From positions 620,001-684,000 of the forward strand of contig NZ_JACGWZ010000001.1 in assembly GCF_014137975.1 (NCBI RefSeq): 64,000 nt of DNA, read 5' to 3'. Numbering within the stretch: position 1 is the first letter of the stretch; every line of letters begins with the position of its first letter. Shown here piece after piece: positions 54,391 to 62,713 of the stretch. A program made the position numbers and the translations under genes. The notes under the pieces are model-generated. The model ran no database searches. It was not told the origin of the DNA and saw nothing but the letters and a program-made list of their open reading frames with translations. The stretch comes from Halosaccharopolyspora lacisalsi (GTDB lineage Bacteria; Actinomycetota; Actinomycetes; Mycobacteriales; Pseudonocardiaceae).

Positions 54391-55117
54391 CCCCCAAGCG
54401 TTCCACGGCCTCCTCGACCGTGCCGACCTCGGGTACCTCCGGCACGGGTGGCCGCTGGACCATCACCACCGGCAGCCCCAGTTCGCGGGCGGCGGTGAGT
54501 TTGGCCGTGGTCATCGTGCCGCCGCTGTTCTTCGTGACGACCGCGTCGATGCGGTGTTCGCGCAGCAGTTCGAGCTCACCGTCGGTGGTGAACGGTCCGC
54601 GGGACAGCAGTGTCGTCACGTGGGGCGGCAGCGGTGGTTCGGGCGGTTCGACGGTGCGAATCACGAAGTGCTGGTCGCGCAGCGCGGCGAAGTGGGCCAG
54701 CTCCTGCCGCCCGGTGGTCAGCAGGATCCGGTCACCGAGGTCGGGCAGCAGCGCGGCGGCGTCCTCCAGCGAGGACACCGGTCGCCAGTCGTCGCCCGGT
54801 ACCGGCTGCCACGGTCGGCGGCGCAGCGCCAGCACGGGGGTTCCGGTCGCGGCGGTGGCGCGTGCCGCGTGCTCGGACATGGTCCGCGCGAAGGGATGGG
54901 TGGCGTCGACGACGGCGCGCACCTCCTCCCGGCGCAGCCAGTCCGCCAGTCCGTCGATCCCGCCGAAGCCGCCGACGCGCACTTCGCCCTCCGGCAGCTG
55001 GGGGCGGCTGACCCGCCCGGCCAGCGACGAGGTCACCCGTACGCCGCGGCCGACGAGGTGGGCGGCGAGTTGCCTGGCCTCACCCGTGCCGCCCAGGATG
55101 AGCACTTGCGGCGTCAC
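54356..55117 (-). CDS. cobK: Precorrin-6A reductase
   Basis: NADPH-dependent reduction of precorrin-6A to 6B (CobK/CbiJ), 253 aa. Start LILGGTGEARQLAAHLV, then SSLAGRVSRP, VDATHPFARTMSEHA, ILLTTGRQELAHFA and the end VTKNSGGTMTTAKLTAA. GTG 55117 has GGGAAAGGG about 8 nt upstream; GTG 55123 and an ATG further out are in frame. It overlaps the convergent cobIJ end and is divergent from cbiD with only about 36 bp between likely starts. Confidence 0.93.
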   Translation of the reverse strand: MTPQVLILGGTGEARQLAAHLVGRGVRVTSSLAGRVSRPQLPEGEVRVGGFGGIDGLADWLRREEVRAVVDATHPFARTMSEHAARATAATGTPVLALRRRPWQPVPGDDWRPVSSLEDAAALLPDLGDRILLTTGRQELAHFAALRDQHFVIRTVEPPEPPLPPHVTTLLSRGPFTTDGELELLREHRIDAVVTKNSGGTMTTAKLTAARELGLPVVMVQRPPVPEVPEVGTVEEAVERLGVTVTSPGTGGE

Positions 55118-55153
55118 CGACACGCCCTTTCCCGTCGATCCGAGTCCGTTGGG

Positions 55154-56260
55154 ATGCATTCTGCCGTGACGAACGGCCGCAGCGAACAGTCGGGCAACCT
55201 GCGTTACGGCTGGACCACCGGTGCCTGCGCGGTCGCCTCGGTGGCGGCCGCCTACACGGCGCTGCTGACCGGCGATTTCCCCGATCCGGTGGAGATCACG
55301 CTGCCCAAGGGGCACCGGCCGTCGTTCGCCCTGGGCCGGGAGCGGCTCGATCCGGACCGGGCGACGGCGGGCGTGGTCAAGGACGCGGGCGACGATCCGG
55401 ACGTGACCCACGGGGCCCTGGTCTCGGCCACCGTCTCGGCCGCCGAGCCGGGCGGGGGAGTGGTCTTCCGCGCCGGGCCCGGAGTGGGAACGATCACCAA
55501 GCCGGGGCTGCCGCTTCCGGTGGGTGAGCCCGCGATCAACCCGGTGCCACGGCAGCTGATCACCGAGGCGGTGACCGAGGTCGCCGAGCGCCACGGCGGC
55601 AGCGGCGACGTCGTGGTCGAGATCTCCGTCGACGACGGGGAGGAACTGGCCCGGCACACCTGGAACCCCCGACTGGGAATCCGCGGCGGACTCTCGATCC
55701 TGGGCACCACGGGGGTCGTGGTGCCCTACTCGTGCTCGGCGTGGATCGACAGCATCCGGCGCGGCGTCGACGTCGCCCGAGCTGAGGGCCTGTCCCACGT
55801 GGCCGGGTGCACCGGCAGCACCTCGGAACGGGTGGTCACCGAGCTGTACGGGCTGCCCGACGAGGCGCTGCTGGACATGGGGGACTTCGCCGGAGCCGTG
55901 CTGAAGTACCTGCGTCGGCACCCCCTGCCGCGACTGACGGTCGCCGGGGGGATCGGCAAGCTCTCCAAGCTCGCCGACGGGCACCTGGACCTGCACTCCA
56001 AGCGTTCCCAGGTCAACTACGCGCTGCTGGCGCGGATCGTGGCCGAGGGCGGTGGTGGCGAGGACCTCGCCGAGCGGGTGCGCGGTGCCAACACCGCCCT
56101 GGACGCGCTGCACCTGTGCCGGGAGGAGGGCGTGGAGCTGGGGGACCTCGTCGCCGCGCGCGCCCGCGATGTCGCGGAGGAGACCCTGCGCGGAGCGCAG
56201 GTGTCGGTGGACGTCGTGGTCATCGACCGCGCGGGCACCATCGTCGGGCGGACGGACTGA
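55154..56260 (+). CDS. cbiD: Cobalt-precorrin-5B C1-methyltransferase, CbiD
   Basis: C1-methylating enzyme of the anaerobic pathway, 368 aa. Motifs: LRYGWTTGACAVASVAAA, VKDAGDDPDVTHGA, GVGTITKPGLPLPVGEPAINPVPR, GIRGGLSILGTTG and TVAGGIGKLSKLADGHLDLHS. Its presence beside the aerobic-type cobG, with no cobF visible, points to a mixed pathway. ATG 55154 or GTG 55166 may be the start; there is no good Shine-Dalgarno for either. Confidence 0.94.
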   Translation: MHSAVTNGRSEQSGNLRYGWTTGACAVASVAAAYTALLTGDFPDPVEITLPKGHRPSFALGRERLDPDRATAGVVKDAGDDPDVTHGALVSATVSAAEPGGGVVFRAGPGVGTITKPGLPLPVGEPAINPVPRQLITEAVTEVAERHGGSGDVVVEISVDDGEELARHTWNPRLGIRGGLSILGTTGVVVPYSCSAWIDSIRRGVDVARAEGLSHVAGCTGSTSERVVTELYGLPDEALLDMGDFAGAVLKYLRRHPLPRLTVAGGIGKLSKLADGHLDLHSKRSQVNYALLARIVAEGGGGEDLAERVRGANTALDALHLCREEGVELGDLVAARARDVAEETLRGAQVSVDVVVIDRAGTIVGRTD

Positions 56261-56313
56261 GGATCCCCCGCGCGCGGCCACCGGAGTTGGTGGTGCGCAC
56301 TGCGTCGCCCGGA

Positions 56314-56706
56314 TCACGACGAGGTCGGCTGGAGCAGGTCCCAGCGGTTCCCGTGCAGGTCGTGGAAGACCGCGACCCTGCCGTAGGGCTCGTTTCTGGG
56401 GAACTCCTCGAAGACGACTCCCGCTGCCGCCATCCTGCGGTGATCGCGGTCGAAGTCGTCGGTGTACAGGAACATGCCGACGCGCCCACCGGTCTGGTCG
56501 CCCACGCGCGTTCGCTGGTGAGGGGTAGCGGCGCGCGCCAGCAGTAGTGCGGTCTCCCGCGCTCCCCGGGGCCGGACCACCACCCAGCGCTTGCCGTCGT
56601 CGAGCGGGGTGTCCTCGACCAGCTCGAAGCCGAGGGTGCCGGTGTAGAAGGTGACGGCCTCGTCGTAGTCGTCGACGACGAGGGTCACCAGTCCGAGACG
56701 ACTCAT
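56314..56706 (-). CDS. VOC-family (glyoxalase-like) protein
   Basis: Product of 130 aa with the paired beta-alpha-beta-beta-beta modules of the VOC superfamily: LGLVTLVVDDYDEAVTFYTGTLGFELVED, FLYTDDFDRDHRRM, and FHDLHGNRWDLLQP, where Asp/His and terminal Glu-equivalents may bind metal. Substrate unknown. ATG 56706 has no strong Shine-Dalgarno. It converges with cbiD. Confidence 0.88.
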   Translation of the reverse strand: MSRLGLVTLVVDDYDEAVTFYTGTLGFELVEDTPLDDGKRWVVVRPRGARETALLLARAATPHQRTRVGDQTGGRVGMFLYTDDFDRDHRRMAAAGVVFEEFPRNEPYGRVAVFHDLHGNRWDLLQPTSS

Positions 56707-56867
56707 ACGCCGATCATGCCCGGGACGAGGCCGGACCCGTGCTGGCTCGCAGCAGCGAACGGTCACCGGCCGCCGTGAGCCCGTGATCGAGCTGTGGTTG
56801 TCGCGCGAAACCATCATGTCGAGGCCCCCGAGGACCGTCGTCAGGGACGGGGGCAGACTACTTCGCG

Positions 56868-58325
56868 ATGTCCACGACAAACAGCCAACCGAGGCAGCGG
56901 ACGTTCTTCGGACACCCCTGGGGTCTGATGAACCTCTCCGGACTCGAAGTCTGGGAGCGCTTCTCCTTCTACGGGATGCAGGCGATCCTGACCTATTACC
57001 TCTACTTCTCCGTCTCCGAGGGCGGGCTCGGCATCCCGGAGGCCAGCGCCACCAGCCTGGTCGGGGCCTACGGCGGACTGGTCTACCTGTCCACCGTGTT
57101 CGGTGCGTGGGTCGCCGACCGGCTGCTGGGGTCGGAACGCACGCTGTTCTACAGCGGTGTGCTGATCCTGATCGGGCACGCCAGCCTGGCCGTGCTGCCC
57201 GGGTTGAGCGGCGTGGCGGTCGGCCTGGTCTGCATCGGGCTGGGCAGTGGTGCGTTGAAGGCCAACACCACCGCGCTGCTGGGAACCCTCTACGGGGAGG
57301 AGGACCCCAGGCGCGACGGCGGTTTCTCGATCTTCTACATGGGTATCAACATCGGGGCGCTCGTCGGGCCGCTGCTGACCGGGTTCGTGCACACCGAGCT
57401 CGGGTTCCACTACGGGTTCGGCCTCGCCGCGATCGGCATGGCCATCGGTCTGGTGCAGTACATGCTCGGCCGCAGCAACCTCACCGCGGCCGGTCGCGAG
57501 GTGCCCAACCCGATGACCCGTTCGGCGCTCTCGAAGGCGACCGCCGCCGGGGTGCTCGCCGTGCTGGTGATCGTGGCGGCGTTCGGCACCGGTGTGGTGA
57601 CGTTGACGAACCTGGCCTCGGTGGTCACCGGCCTGATCGTGGCGTTCTCCCTCATCCTGTTCGCCCTGATCATCAGCAGCAAGCGGATCGACTCGGTGGA
57701 GCGCAGCAGGGTCGTCGCGTTCATTCCGATGTTCGTCGCCAGCTTCGCCTTCTTCACGCTGTTCCAGCAGATCTTCACGGTGATCGCCATCTACGCCGAG
57801 CAGCGGGTCGATCTCAGCGTGGCCGGTTTCGCCGTCCCGCCCTCCTGGTTCCAGTCGGTGGATCCGGTCGGCATCATCCTGTTCGCCCCGGTCTTCGCCG
57901 CGATGTGGACCAAGCTGGGCTCCCGGCAGCCGAGCACTCCCATGAAGTTCGCGCTGGGGTTGTTCGGGATGGGCTTCTCGTTCCTGCTGTTCCTGACCAT
58001 GGCGGGCAGCACGGGAGCCGTCAGTCCGGCGCTGGCCGTGGCCGGTATCCTGCTGCTGTTCAGCCTCGCCGAGCTGATGCTCTCGCCGATCGGCCTGTCG
58101 CTGTCGACGCAGTTGGCACCGAGGGCCTTCCGGTCCCAGATGGTCGCGCTGAACTACCTGTCCGTGGCCGCGGGTACCTCCGCGGCCGGTGCCCTGGCCG
58201 GTTTCTACTCGTCGAGCAACGAGGTCGCCTACTTCGGCGTCACCGGCGGGAGCGCGATGGCGCTGGCGATCCTGCTCGCCCTGGCGAGCCCCTGGGTGAA
58301 GAAGATGATGCGCGGAGTTCACTGA
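56868..58325 (+). CDS. POT/PTR2-family proton-coupled peptide transporter
   Basis: Predicted 14-helix di/tripeptide symporter, 485 aa. The N-terminal helix carries the E-x-x-E-R type signature (NLSGLEVWERFSFYGMQAIL), and FYMGINIGALVGPLLTG is the PTR2 motif. Also NTTALLGTLYG and LSPIGLSLSTQLAP. TACTTC 6 nt before the ATG may be a weak -10 of a leaderless gene. A degenerate copy of the GGTTTCGCGCGAAACC palindrome lies 56 bases upstream (56796-56812). Confidence 0.93.
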   Translation: MSTTNSQPRQRTFFGHPWGLMNLSGLEVWERFSFYGMQAILTYYLYFSVSEGGLGIPEASATSLVGAYGGLVYLSTVFGAWVADRLLGSERTLFYSGVLILIGHASLAVLPGLSGVAVGLVCIGLGSGALKANTTALLGTLYGEEDPRRDGGFSIFYMGINIGALVGPLLTGFVHTELGFHYGFGLAAIGMAIGLVQYMLGRSNLTAAGREVPNPMTRSALSKATAAGVLAVLVIVAAFGTGVVTLTNLASVVTGLIVAFSLILFALIISSKRIDSVERSRVVAFIPMFVASFAFFTLFQQIFTVIAIYAEQRVDLSVAGFAVPPSWFQSVDPVGIILFAPVFAAMWTKLGSRQPSTPMKFALGLFGMGFSFLLFLTMAGSTGAVSPALAVAGILLLFSLAELMLSPIGLSLSTQLAPRAFRSQMVALNYLSVAAGTSAAGALAGFYSSSNEVAYFGVTGGSAMALAILLALASPWVKKMMRGVH

Positions 58326-58452
58326 CCGCGCCGCGGCGACCGTGCCCGTCGGACTCGTCGGGGAGTACGAGATGCGACTCGACCGGAAAGGCGGGCACGT
58401 CGCCGTGCCCTTCGAGGTGGTTCCAGGTGCTGGAACGTGCGAAGTTGCGGGT

Positions 58453-59001
58453 ATGCGCGCCGCCGCGCGGAGGGCCGCGCCGACGCCGCCGAGCGCCCGG
58501 CGCTGCGCTCCGCTCCGACTGACCGCCTACGGGACGGCACTGCTCGCGCTCCTGCACGCTGCCCCGAGTGCTTACTGGGCGCTCGGGGGGACCGGTCTGC
58601 TGCCCACTGTGGGCGGCCGCCCCGAAGTCTTCGCCCGCAGTGGCGGAACCGCGTCCGTGGCCCTGCTCGCGGCGCTCGCCGTGCTCAAGCTCGCCGGTTG
58701 TCTGGTGGCACTGGCCCTGGTGCGTGCCCGGAGCAGGTGCCTGCCGTGGTGGCTGCTGAGCGGGGTGGCTCTCGCCGGGGGACTCGTCCTCACGCTGTAC
58801 GGCGGTGTCTTGACGCTGGTCGGCGCCATCGCGCTGTTCGGGGCGTTCGGCCCACCGACGGACGTGACGGCGCTGTACTGGCACGTCCTGCTCTGGGATC
58901 CGTGGTTCCTGCTGTGGGGAGCGCTGTTGACGATCGCCGCGCTTCGGCGGTTCCGGTTGGCTCGGTGGGCCGCCTCACGCGACCGCGACGAATCGGTGTA
59001 A
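58453..59001 (+). CDS. DUF3995-like membrane protein
   Basis: Predicted four-helix membrane protein, 182 aa from ATG 58453 (ATG 58342 is in frame upstream, but the added part looks non-coding). Helices at about 20-45, 65-90, 95-125 and 145-165. The AAPSAYWALGGTGLLPTVGG segment after helix 1 fits DUF3995. Function unknown. The start remains uncertain as no clear Shine-Dalgarno is seen. Confidence 0.68.
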   Translation: MRAAARRAAPTPPSARRCAPLRLTAYGTALLALLHAAPSAYWALGGTGLLPTVGGRPEVFARSGGTASVALLAALAVLKLAGCLVALALVRARSRCLPWWLLSGVALAGGLVLTLYGGVLTLVGAIALFGAFGPPTDVTALYWHVLLWDPWFLLWGALLTIAALRRFRLARWAASRDRDESV

Positions 59002-59073
59002 CAGGACGAGCCGGATCGCCGTGGAGCCCATCCCCGTCGCCAGTTCGGATCAGGATTGGCAGGATGACCGTTC

Positions 59074-59688
59074 GTGAGCACGCACGAGCGATCCGAGGGT
59101 GACGACGAACCCGGATGGGAGAACTATCTCGAACCGGTCGTGCTCACCGCCGCGCTGTGCTCCGTGCCCGCCGTCTTCCTCGCCACGCTCGACGGTCTCT
59201 TCGGCGTGCTCGGGCTGGTGCTGAACTGGCTGTCGATGATCGTGCTGACGGCCGAGTCGGTGCTGTTGTTCTGGACCAGCGGCGACAGGGTGCGCTGGCT
59301 GCGGACGCACTGGTGGTTGGTGGCCATCACCGTCGCGGCCGTCCCGGCCGTGATCTTCACGGTCGGTCCGGTCCAGATGCTGCGGCTGGTGCGCGTGGTC
59401 GCCGCGATCCAGCTGGTCCGCGTGGTGCGCCTGGTCAAGGTGGTGCGCACCCTGCGGCGCAGGGTGCGCCTGTACGGCAGGTGGTGGTACGCGATCTGGG
59501 GCGGTGCGCTGGTGCTGGCGGTCGCGTTCCTGGCGATCGTCCTGTCGGACTCGACGAGCACGAGCCGCCGACTGCTCGACGTCGCCGCCGAGTACGCGGG
59601 ATGGGGGGCCGTCGGCGCCGGTGGTGCGCTCGTGGTGGTGCTGGCGGGGGTGGCGATCTGGCTGCTACGGCGCAGGCGACGGCGCTGA
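59074..59688 (+). CDS. Voltage-sensor-like membrane protein without pore loop
   Basis: Product of 204 aa. Four helices (about 22-39, 47-67, 81-97, 102-130) resemble an ion-channel voltage sensor: an acidic residue (Glu61) in helix 2, and helix 4 with a basic or polar residue at nearly every third position (Arg104, Arg107, Gln113, Arg116, Arg119, Lys122, Arg125, Arg128). Two more helices follow (about 137-158 and 173-197), but the 15 residues between them contain no selectivity-filter motif. It could be a proton-conducting or sensing relative, or a channel subunit. GTG 59074 is the likely start. Confidence 0.72.
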   Translation: MSTHERSEGDDEPGWENYLEPVVLTAALCSVPAVFLATLDGLFGVLGLVLNWLSMIVLTAESVLLFWTSGDRVRWLRTHWWLVAITVAAVPAVIFTVGPVQMLRLVRVVAAIQLVRVVRLVKVVRTLRRRVRLYGRWWYAIWGGALVLAVAFLAIVLSDSTSTSRRLLDVAAEYAGWGAVGAGGALVVVLAGVAIWLLRRRRRR

Positions 59689-59799
59689 GCAGTGCGCGTG
59701 TTCCGGGCCAAGTTGGCGCATGCTGTGCTCCACGAGCAGCGCAGAGCCTTGTGAACTGCCGGTTGGCCAGGCCCGCCCGGGGACCACTTCTCCGATGCG

Positions 59800-60018
59800 G
59801 TGAACCGGGCGAGCTTCGCCGGTGGGGTGACGTGGGTCACATATGAGCGCAGTCATCGCCGTGCTGCGGCGATAGTGCCCGCTGAGCTGGTCGAGGAGTA
59901 CGAGGCACTGCTCGATCGGGAGGACGGTCGTATCGCCCGGCAGCGGTTGGACGAGTACGAATCCGGAGGGGCCGGGCCGGTACCGGCCGATGAAGTGGCT
60001 CGGGAACTGGGTCTGTGA
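59800..60018 (+). pseudogene. Phd/YefM-like antitoxin, N-terminally decayed
   Basis: The open frame (72 aa) ends with a good antitoxin C-terminus (AAAIVPAELVEEYEALLDREDG … VARELGL). The N-terminal DNA-binding part is only recognisable as NRASFA and a shortened VTYERSHRR, where intact members have about 20 more residues. The stop overlaps the start of the toxin remnant (GTGA), as in a normal operon. Confidence 0.6.
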
Positions 60019-60280
60019 GCGAGCAGGAAGCCTGCACGGTTCAGTACGTGCCGAGGAACTGGGCAAGCTCGACAGGCGGATTGCTCGGCGGATGGGCAAG
60101 GCCGTGGAGGAGTTGAGCACTGATCCACCTCCTCCCGGCTGTCGGGCGCTGGCCGGGCGCCCTGGCTTGTGGCGGATCCGGGTCAGCGACTCTCGGGTCG
60201 TGCACGCGATCAAGGACGCGGAGCTTCTGGTGCTCGCACTGCGCGTCGTGCATCGCAGTGATGTGCACCGAGGGCTGTGA
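60015..60280 (+). pseudogene. RelE/ParE-like toxin, frameshifted
   Basis: GTG 60015 begins VSEQEACTVQYVPR in one frame; the rest continues in another frame (ELGKLDRRIARRMGKAVEEL … GLWRIRVSDSRVVHAIKD … ALRVVHRSDVHRGL). The break is at about 60048-60058, where a few bases are missing. Both genes of the pair are therefore damaged. Confidence 0.75.
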
Positions 60281-60301
60281 ACGCTACTCGCCCCTCTTCA
60301 C

Positions 60302-61045
60302 TCACTCCCGGCAGCGGGTGGTGGAGTAGAGGTGGCTGTCCGGGAACGTCGACGCCGTGAGGACCTGTCCCACGACGATGACGGCGGTGCGCTCGATCCC
60401 GGCCGAGCGGACCTGCTCGGCGATGTCGCTCAGGGTGCCGCGCAGCACCACCTCGTCGGACCTGCTGGCCCCGGCCACCACGGCCACCGGGCAGTCCGCG
60501 CCGTAGTTCGGGACGAGCTGCTCGACGAGCTCCTCGACGCGGTTGACCGCCAGGTGCAGCACCATCGTGGCCCCGCTGCGCCCCAGCGTCGTCAGGTCCT
60601 CGCCCTCGGGCATGGCCGTGGCCCTGGCGGCCGTGCGGGTCAGCACCACGGTCTGCCCCACGCCGGGAACCGTGAGCTCCCGGTTCAGCGCGGCGGCGGC
60701 CGCCGAGAAGGCGGGCACCCCGGGCACCACGTCGTAGGGCACCCCGTCCTCGTCGAGCCGACGCATCTGCTCGGCCACGGCGCTGAACACGGCGGGGTCA
60801 CCGGAGTGCAGCCGCGCCACGTCCAGTCCCGCCTCGTGCGCGACGCGGAGTTCGGTCAGGATCTCGTCCAGGTTCATCCGAGCCGTGTCCACCAGGCGCG
60901 CGTCCCGCGGGCAGTGCTCCAGCAGCTCGGTGGGCACCAGACTTCCGGCGTAGAGGCAGACGGGCGAGGCGGCGATGACGTCCCGGCCCCGCACGGTGAT
61001 CAGGTCGGCCGCACCGGGACCCGCTCCCACGAAGTGCACCGTCAC
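60302..61045 (-). CDS. cobM: Precorrin-4 C11-methyltransferase, paralogue 2
   Basis: SAM-dependent tetrapyrrole methylase, 247 aa, the usual CobM size. Motifs: FVGAGPGAADLITVRG, CLYAGSLVPTELLEHCP, VDTARMNLDEI, RLHSGDPAVFSAV and DVVPGVPAFSAAAAALNRELT, which read as a standard CobM. GTG 61045 overlaps the cobL stop by 4 nt, so the pair is co-translated. The longer CobM-like protein at 38378 shares the fold but differs in most loops. Confidence 0.93.
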   Translation of the reverse strand: MTVHFVGAGPGAADLITVRGRDVIAASPVCLYAGSLVPTELLEHCPRDARLVDTARMNLDEILTELRVAHEAGLDVARLHSGDPAVFSAVAEQMRRLDEDGVPYDVVPGVPAFSAAAAALNRELTVPGVGQTVVLTRTAARATAMPEGEDLTTLGRSGATMVLHLAVNRVEELVEQLVPNYGADCPVAVVAGASRSDEVVLRGTLSDIAEQVRSAGIERTAVIVVGQVLTASTFPDSHLYSTTRCRE

Positions 61046-62268
61046 GGCTTGATCACCGCCCACTGCGTCACGCGCATCGCGGGGCGCCAGCCGGTGTAGC
61101 CGCCGACGGGGGAGGCCTGCTCCACTCCGATGCGGACCAGCTCACCCCCCAGCCGGCCGTACCAGTCAGCCACTACTACCTCCGATTCCATCGTGACCGC
61201 GTTGACCACCAGGCGGCCGCCCGGTGGCAGGGCGCGCCAGCACGTCTCCAGCACCCCCGAGGTCGTCACTCCGCCCCCGATGAAGACGGCGTCGGGAGTT
61301 TCCAGGTCTTCCAGCGCCCCGGGAGCGGCGTCGGTGACCAGTCGCAACCCGGGGACGCCCAGGGAGTGCGCGTTCTCGCCGACGCGGGTGGCACGGTCGG
61401 CGCGGCTCTCGATCGCGATCGCCCGGCAGGAGGAGTCGGTACGCATCCACTCGACCCCGACGCTGCCGGAGCCCGCCCCCACGTCCCACAGCAGTTGCCC
61501 GGGTGCGGGAGCCAGCCGCGCCAGGGTCGCGATCCGGACGTCGCGCTTGGTGAGCTGGCCGTCGTGGACGAAGGCGTCGTCGGGCAGGCCCGGAACACGC
61601 GGCAGCGGACCGGCGGGCCGATCGGCCCTGCACCGCACGGCCACCACGTTGAGCGGGTCGACGTTCCGGTCCCGCCACTCGGCGGCCGTGCCCACCAGCC
61701 GCTGTTCCCGCTCGTGACCCAGGTTCTGCAGCACCGTCAGCTCGCTGGCCCCGTAGCCCCGGTTCGTCAGCAGCGTGGCGACCTCGTCGGGCGTGGTCCC
61801 GTCGGAGCTGAGCACCAGCACGGTGCGCTCCGGGTGCACGTGGGGATGCAGCAGTTCCACCGGCCTGCCGACCAGACTCACCACCTGCGTGTCCTGCACG
61901 GACCAGCCCATCCTGGCGCAGGCCAGCGACACCGCGGAGGGGTGCGGCAGCACTCGCAGCCGTTGCGGCCCGAGTACCCGCGCCAGCGTGCTGCCGATTC
62001 CGTACGACATCGGGTCGCCGCTGGCCAGCACGCAGATCGATCGGTGACGGTGCGCGGCGAACAACCCGGGCAGGGCCGGCAACAGCGGCGAGGGCCAGGT
62101 GATGCGCTCCCCGGCCGGATCCGGAACGAGATCCAGCTGGCGCGTGCTCCCCATGAGCACCTCGGCCGAGCGGATCACCTCCCTGGCGCGCGGGTTGAGG
62201 CCGTCCCACCCGTCCGCGCCGACGCCCACGACGTCGACCACGTCCGGGAGTCCCTCGTGCGTCGTCAC
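61042..62268 (-). CDS. cobL: Precorrin-6Y C5,15-methyltransferase (CbiE-CbiT fusion), paralogue 2
   Basis: Product of 408 aa. CbiE domain: VDVVGVGADGWDGL, VLMGSTRQLDLV, LASGDPMSYGIGSTL, and VLPHPSAVSLACARMGW. CbiT domain: AFVHDGQLTKRDVRIATLA and LWDVGAGSGSVGVEWMR. This version keeps the family sequence better than the copy at 39971 and is probably the main CobL. GTG 62268 begins one base after the stop of the PPOX gene; its own stop overlaps cobM. Confidence 0.93.
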   Translation of the reverse strand: MTTHEGLPDVVDVVGVGADGWDGLNPRAREVIRSAEVLMGSTRQLDLVPDPAGERITWPSPLLPALPGLFAAHRHRSICVLASGDPMSYGIGSTLARVLGPQRLRVLPHPSAVSLACARMGWSVQDTQVVSLVGRPVELLHPHVHPERTVLVLSSDGTTPDEVATLLTNRGYGASELTVLQNLGHEREQRLVGTAAEWRDRNVDPLNVVAVRCRADRPAGPLPRVPGLPDDAFVHDGQLTKRDVRIATLARLAPAPGQLLWDVGAGSGSVGVEWMRTDSSCRAIAIESRADRATRVGENAHSLGVPGLRLVTDAAPGALEDLETPDAVFIGGGVTTSGVLETCWRALPPGGRLVVNAVTMESEVVVADWYGRLGGELVRIGVEQASPVGGYTGWRPAMRVTQWAVIKP

Positions 62269-62269
62269 G

Positions 62270-62713
62270 TCACCACCTGCCCAGCACCTTGCGCACCGAT
62301 ATCTCGATGACGACGCGGCGCGGGTTCGGCCGGGGAGTCCGGTACCTGCGGGCGTAGCGCTCCTCCGCGTCGGCGACCTCCTCGGGATCGTCGCGGATCA
62401 CGGCCCGGCCCTCCAGCGTCGACCAGCGGCGTCCGTCCACTTGGCACACCGCGACCGCGGCGCCCTCGGAACCGGCGGCGAGGACCTGGCGCACCTTGTG
62501 CGAGGTGCGCGAGGAGATCACGCGGGCGGTGGCCGTCTCGACGTCCAGGGTCGCCCCGACCGGCGTCACGTGGGGAGTTCCGTCGGGACGCACCGTCGTC
62601 AGGGTGCACAGGTGCCTTTCCCGCCAGAACTCCTCGAACTCCGCGTTCACGCCGCTCAGCGGCGCGCCGCCGGTTCGACCGTCCCGCGGAGAGTCCGCGG
62701 CCGGCGGTGTCAT
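62270..62713 (-). CDS. PPOX/pyridoxamine-5'-phosphate-oxidase-like protein, F420-type
   Basis: Product of 147 aa with a split-barrel flavin/F420-binding fold: ERHLCTLTTVRPDGTPHVTPVGATLD, ARVISSRTSHKVRQV, and WSTLEGRAVIRDDPEEV. Such proteins in actinobacteria often use F420. ATG 62713 overlaps the helicase stop (ATGA), and cobL follows at once, so four genes appear to share one message. A role in tetrapyrrole reduction or protection is possible but only inferred from context; a later GTG start near 62650 is possible. Confidence 0.82.
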   Translation of the reverse strand: MTPPAADSPRDGRTGGAPLSGVNAEFEEFWRERHLCTLTTVRPDGTPHVTPVGATLDVETATARVISSRTSHKVRQVLAAGSEGAAVAVCQVDGRRWSTLEGRAVIRDDPEEVADAEERYARRYRTPRPNPRRVVIEISVRKVLGRW

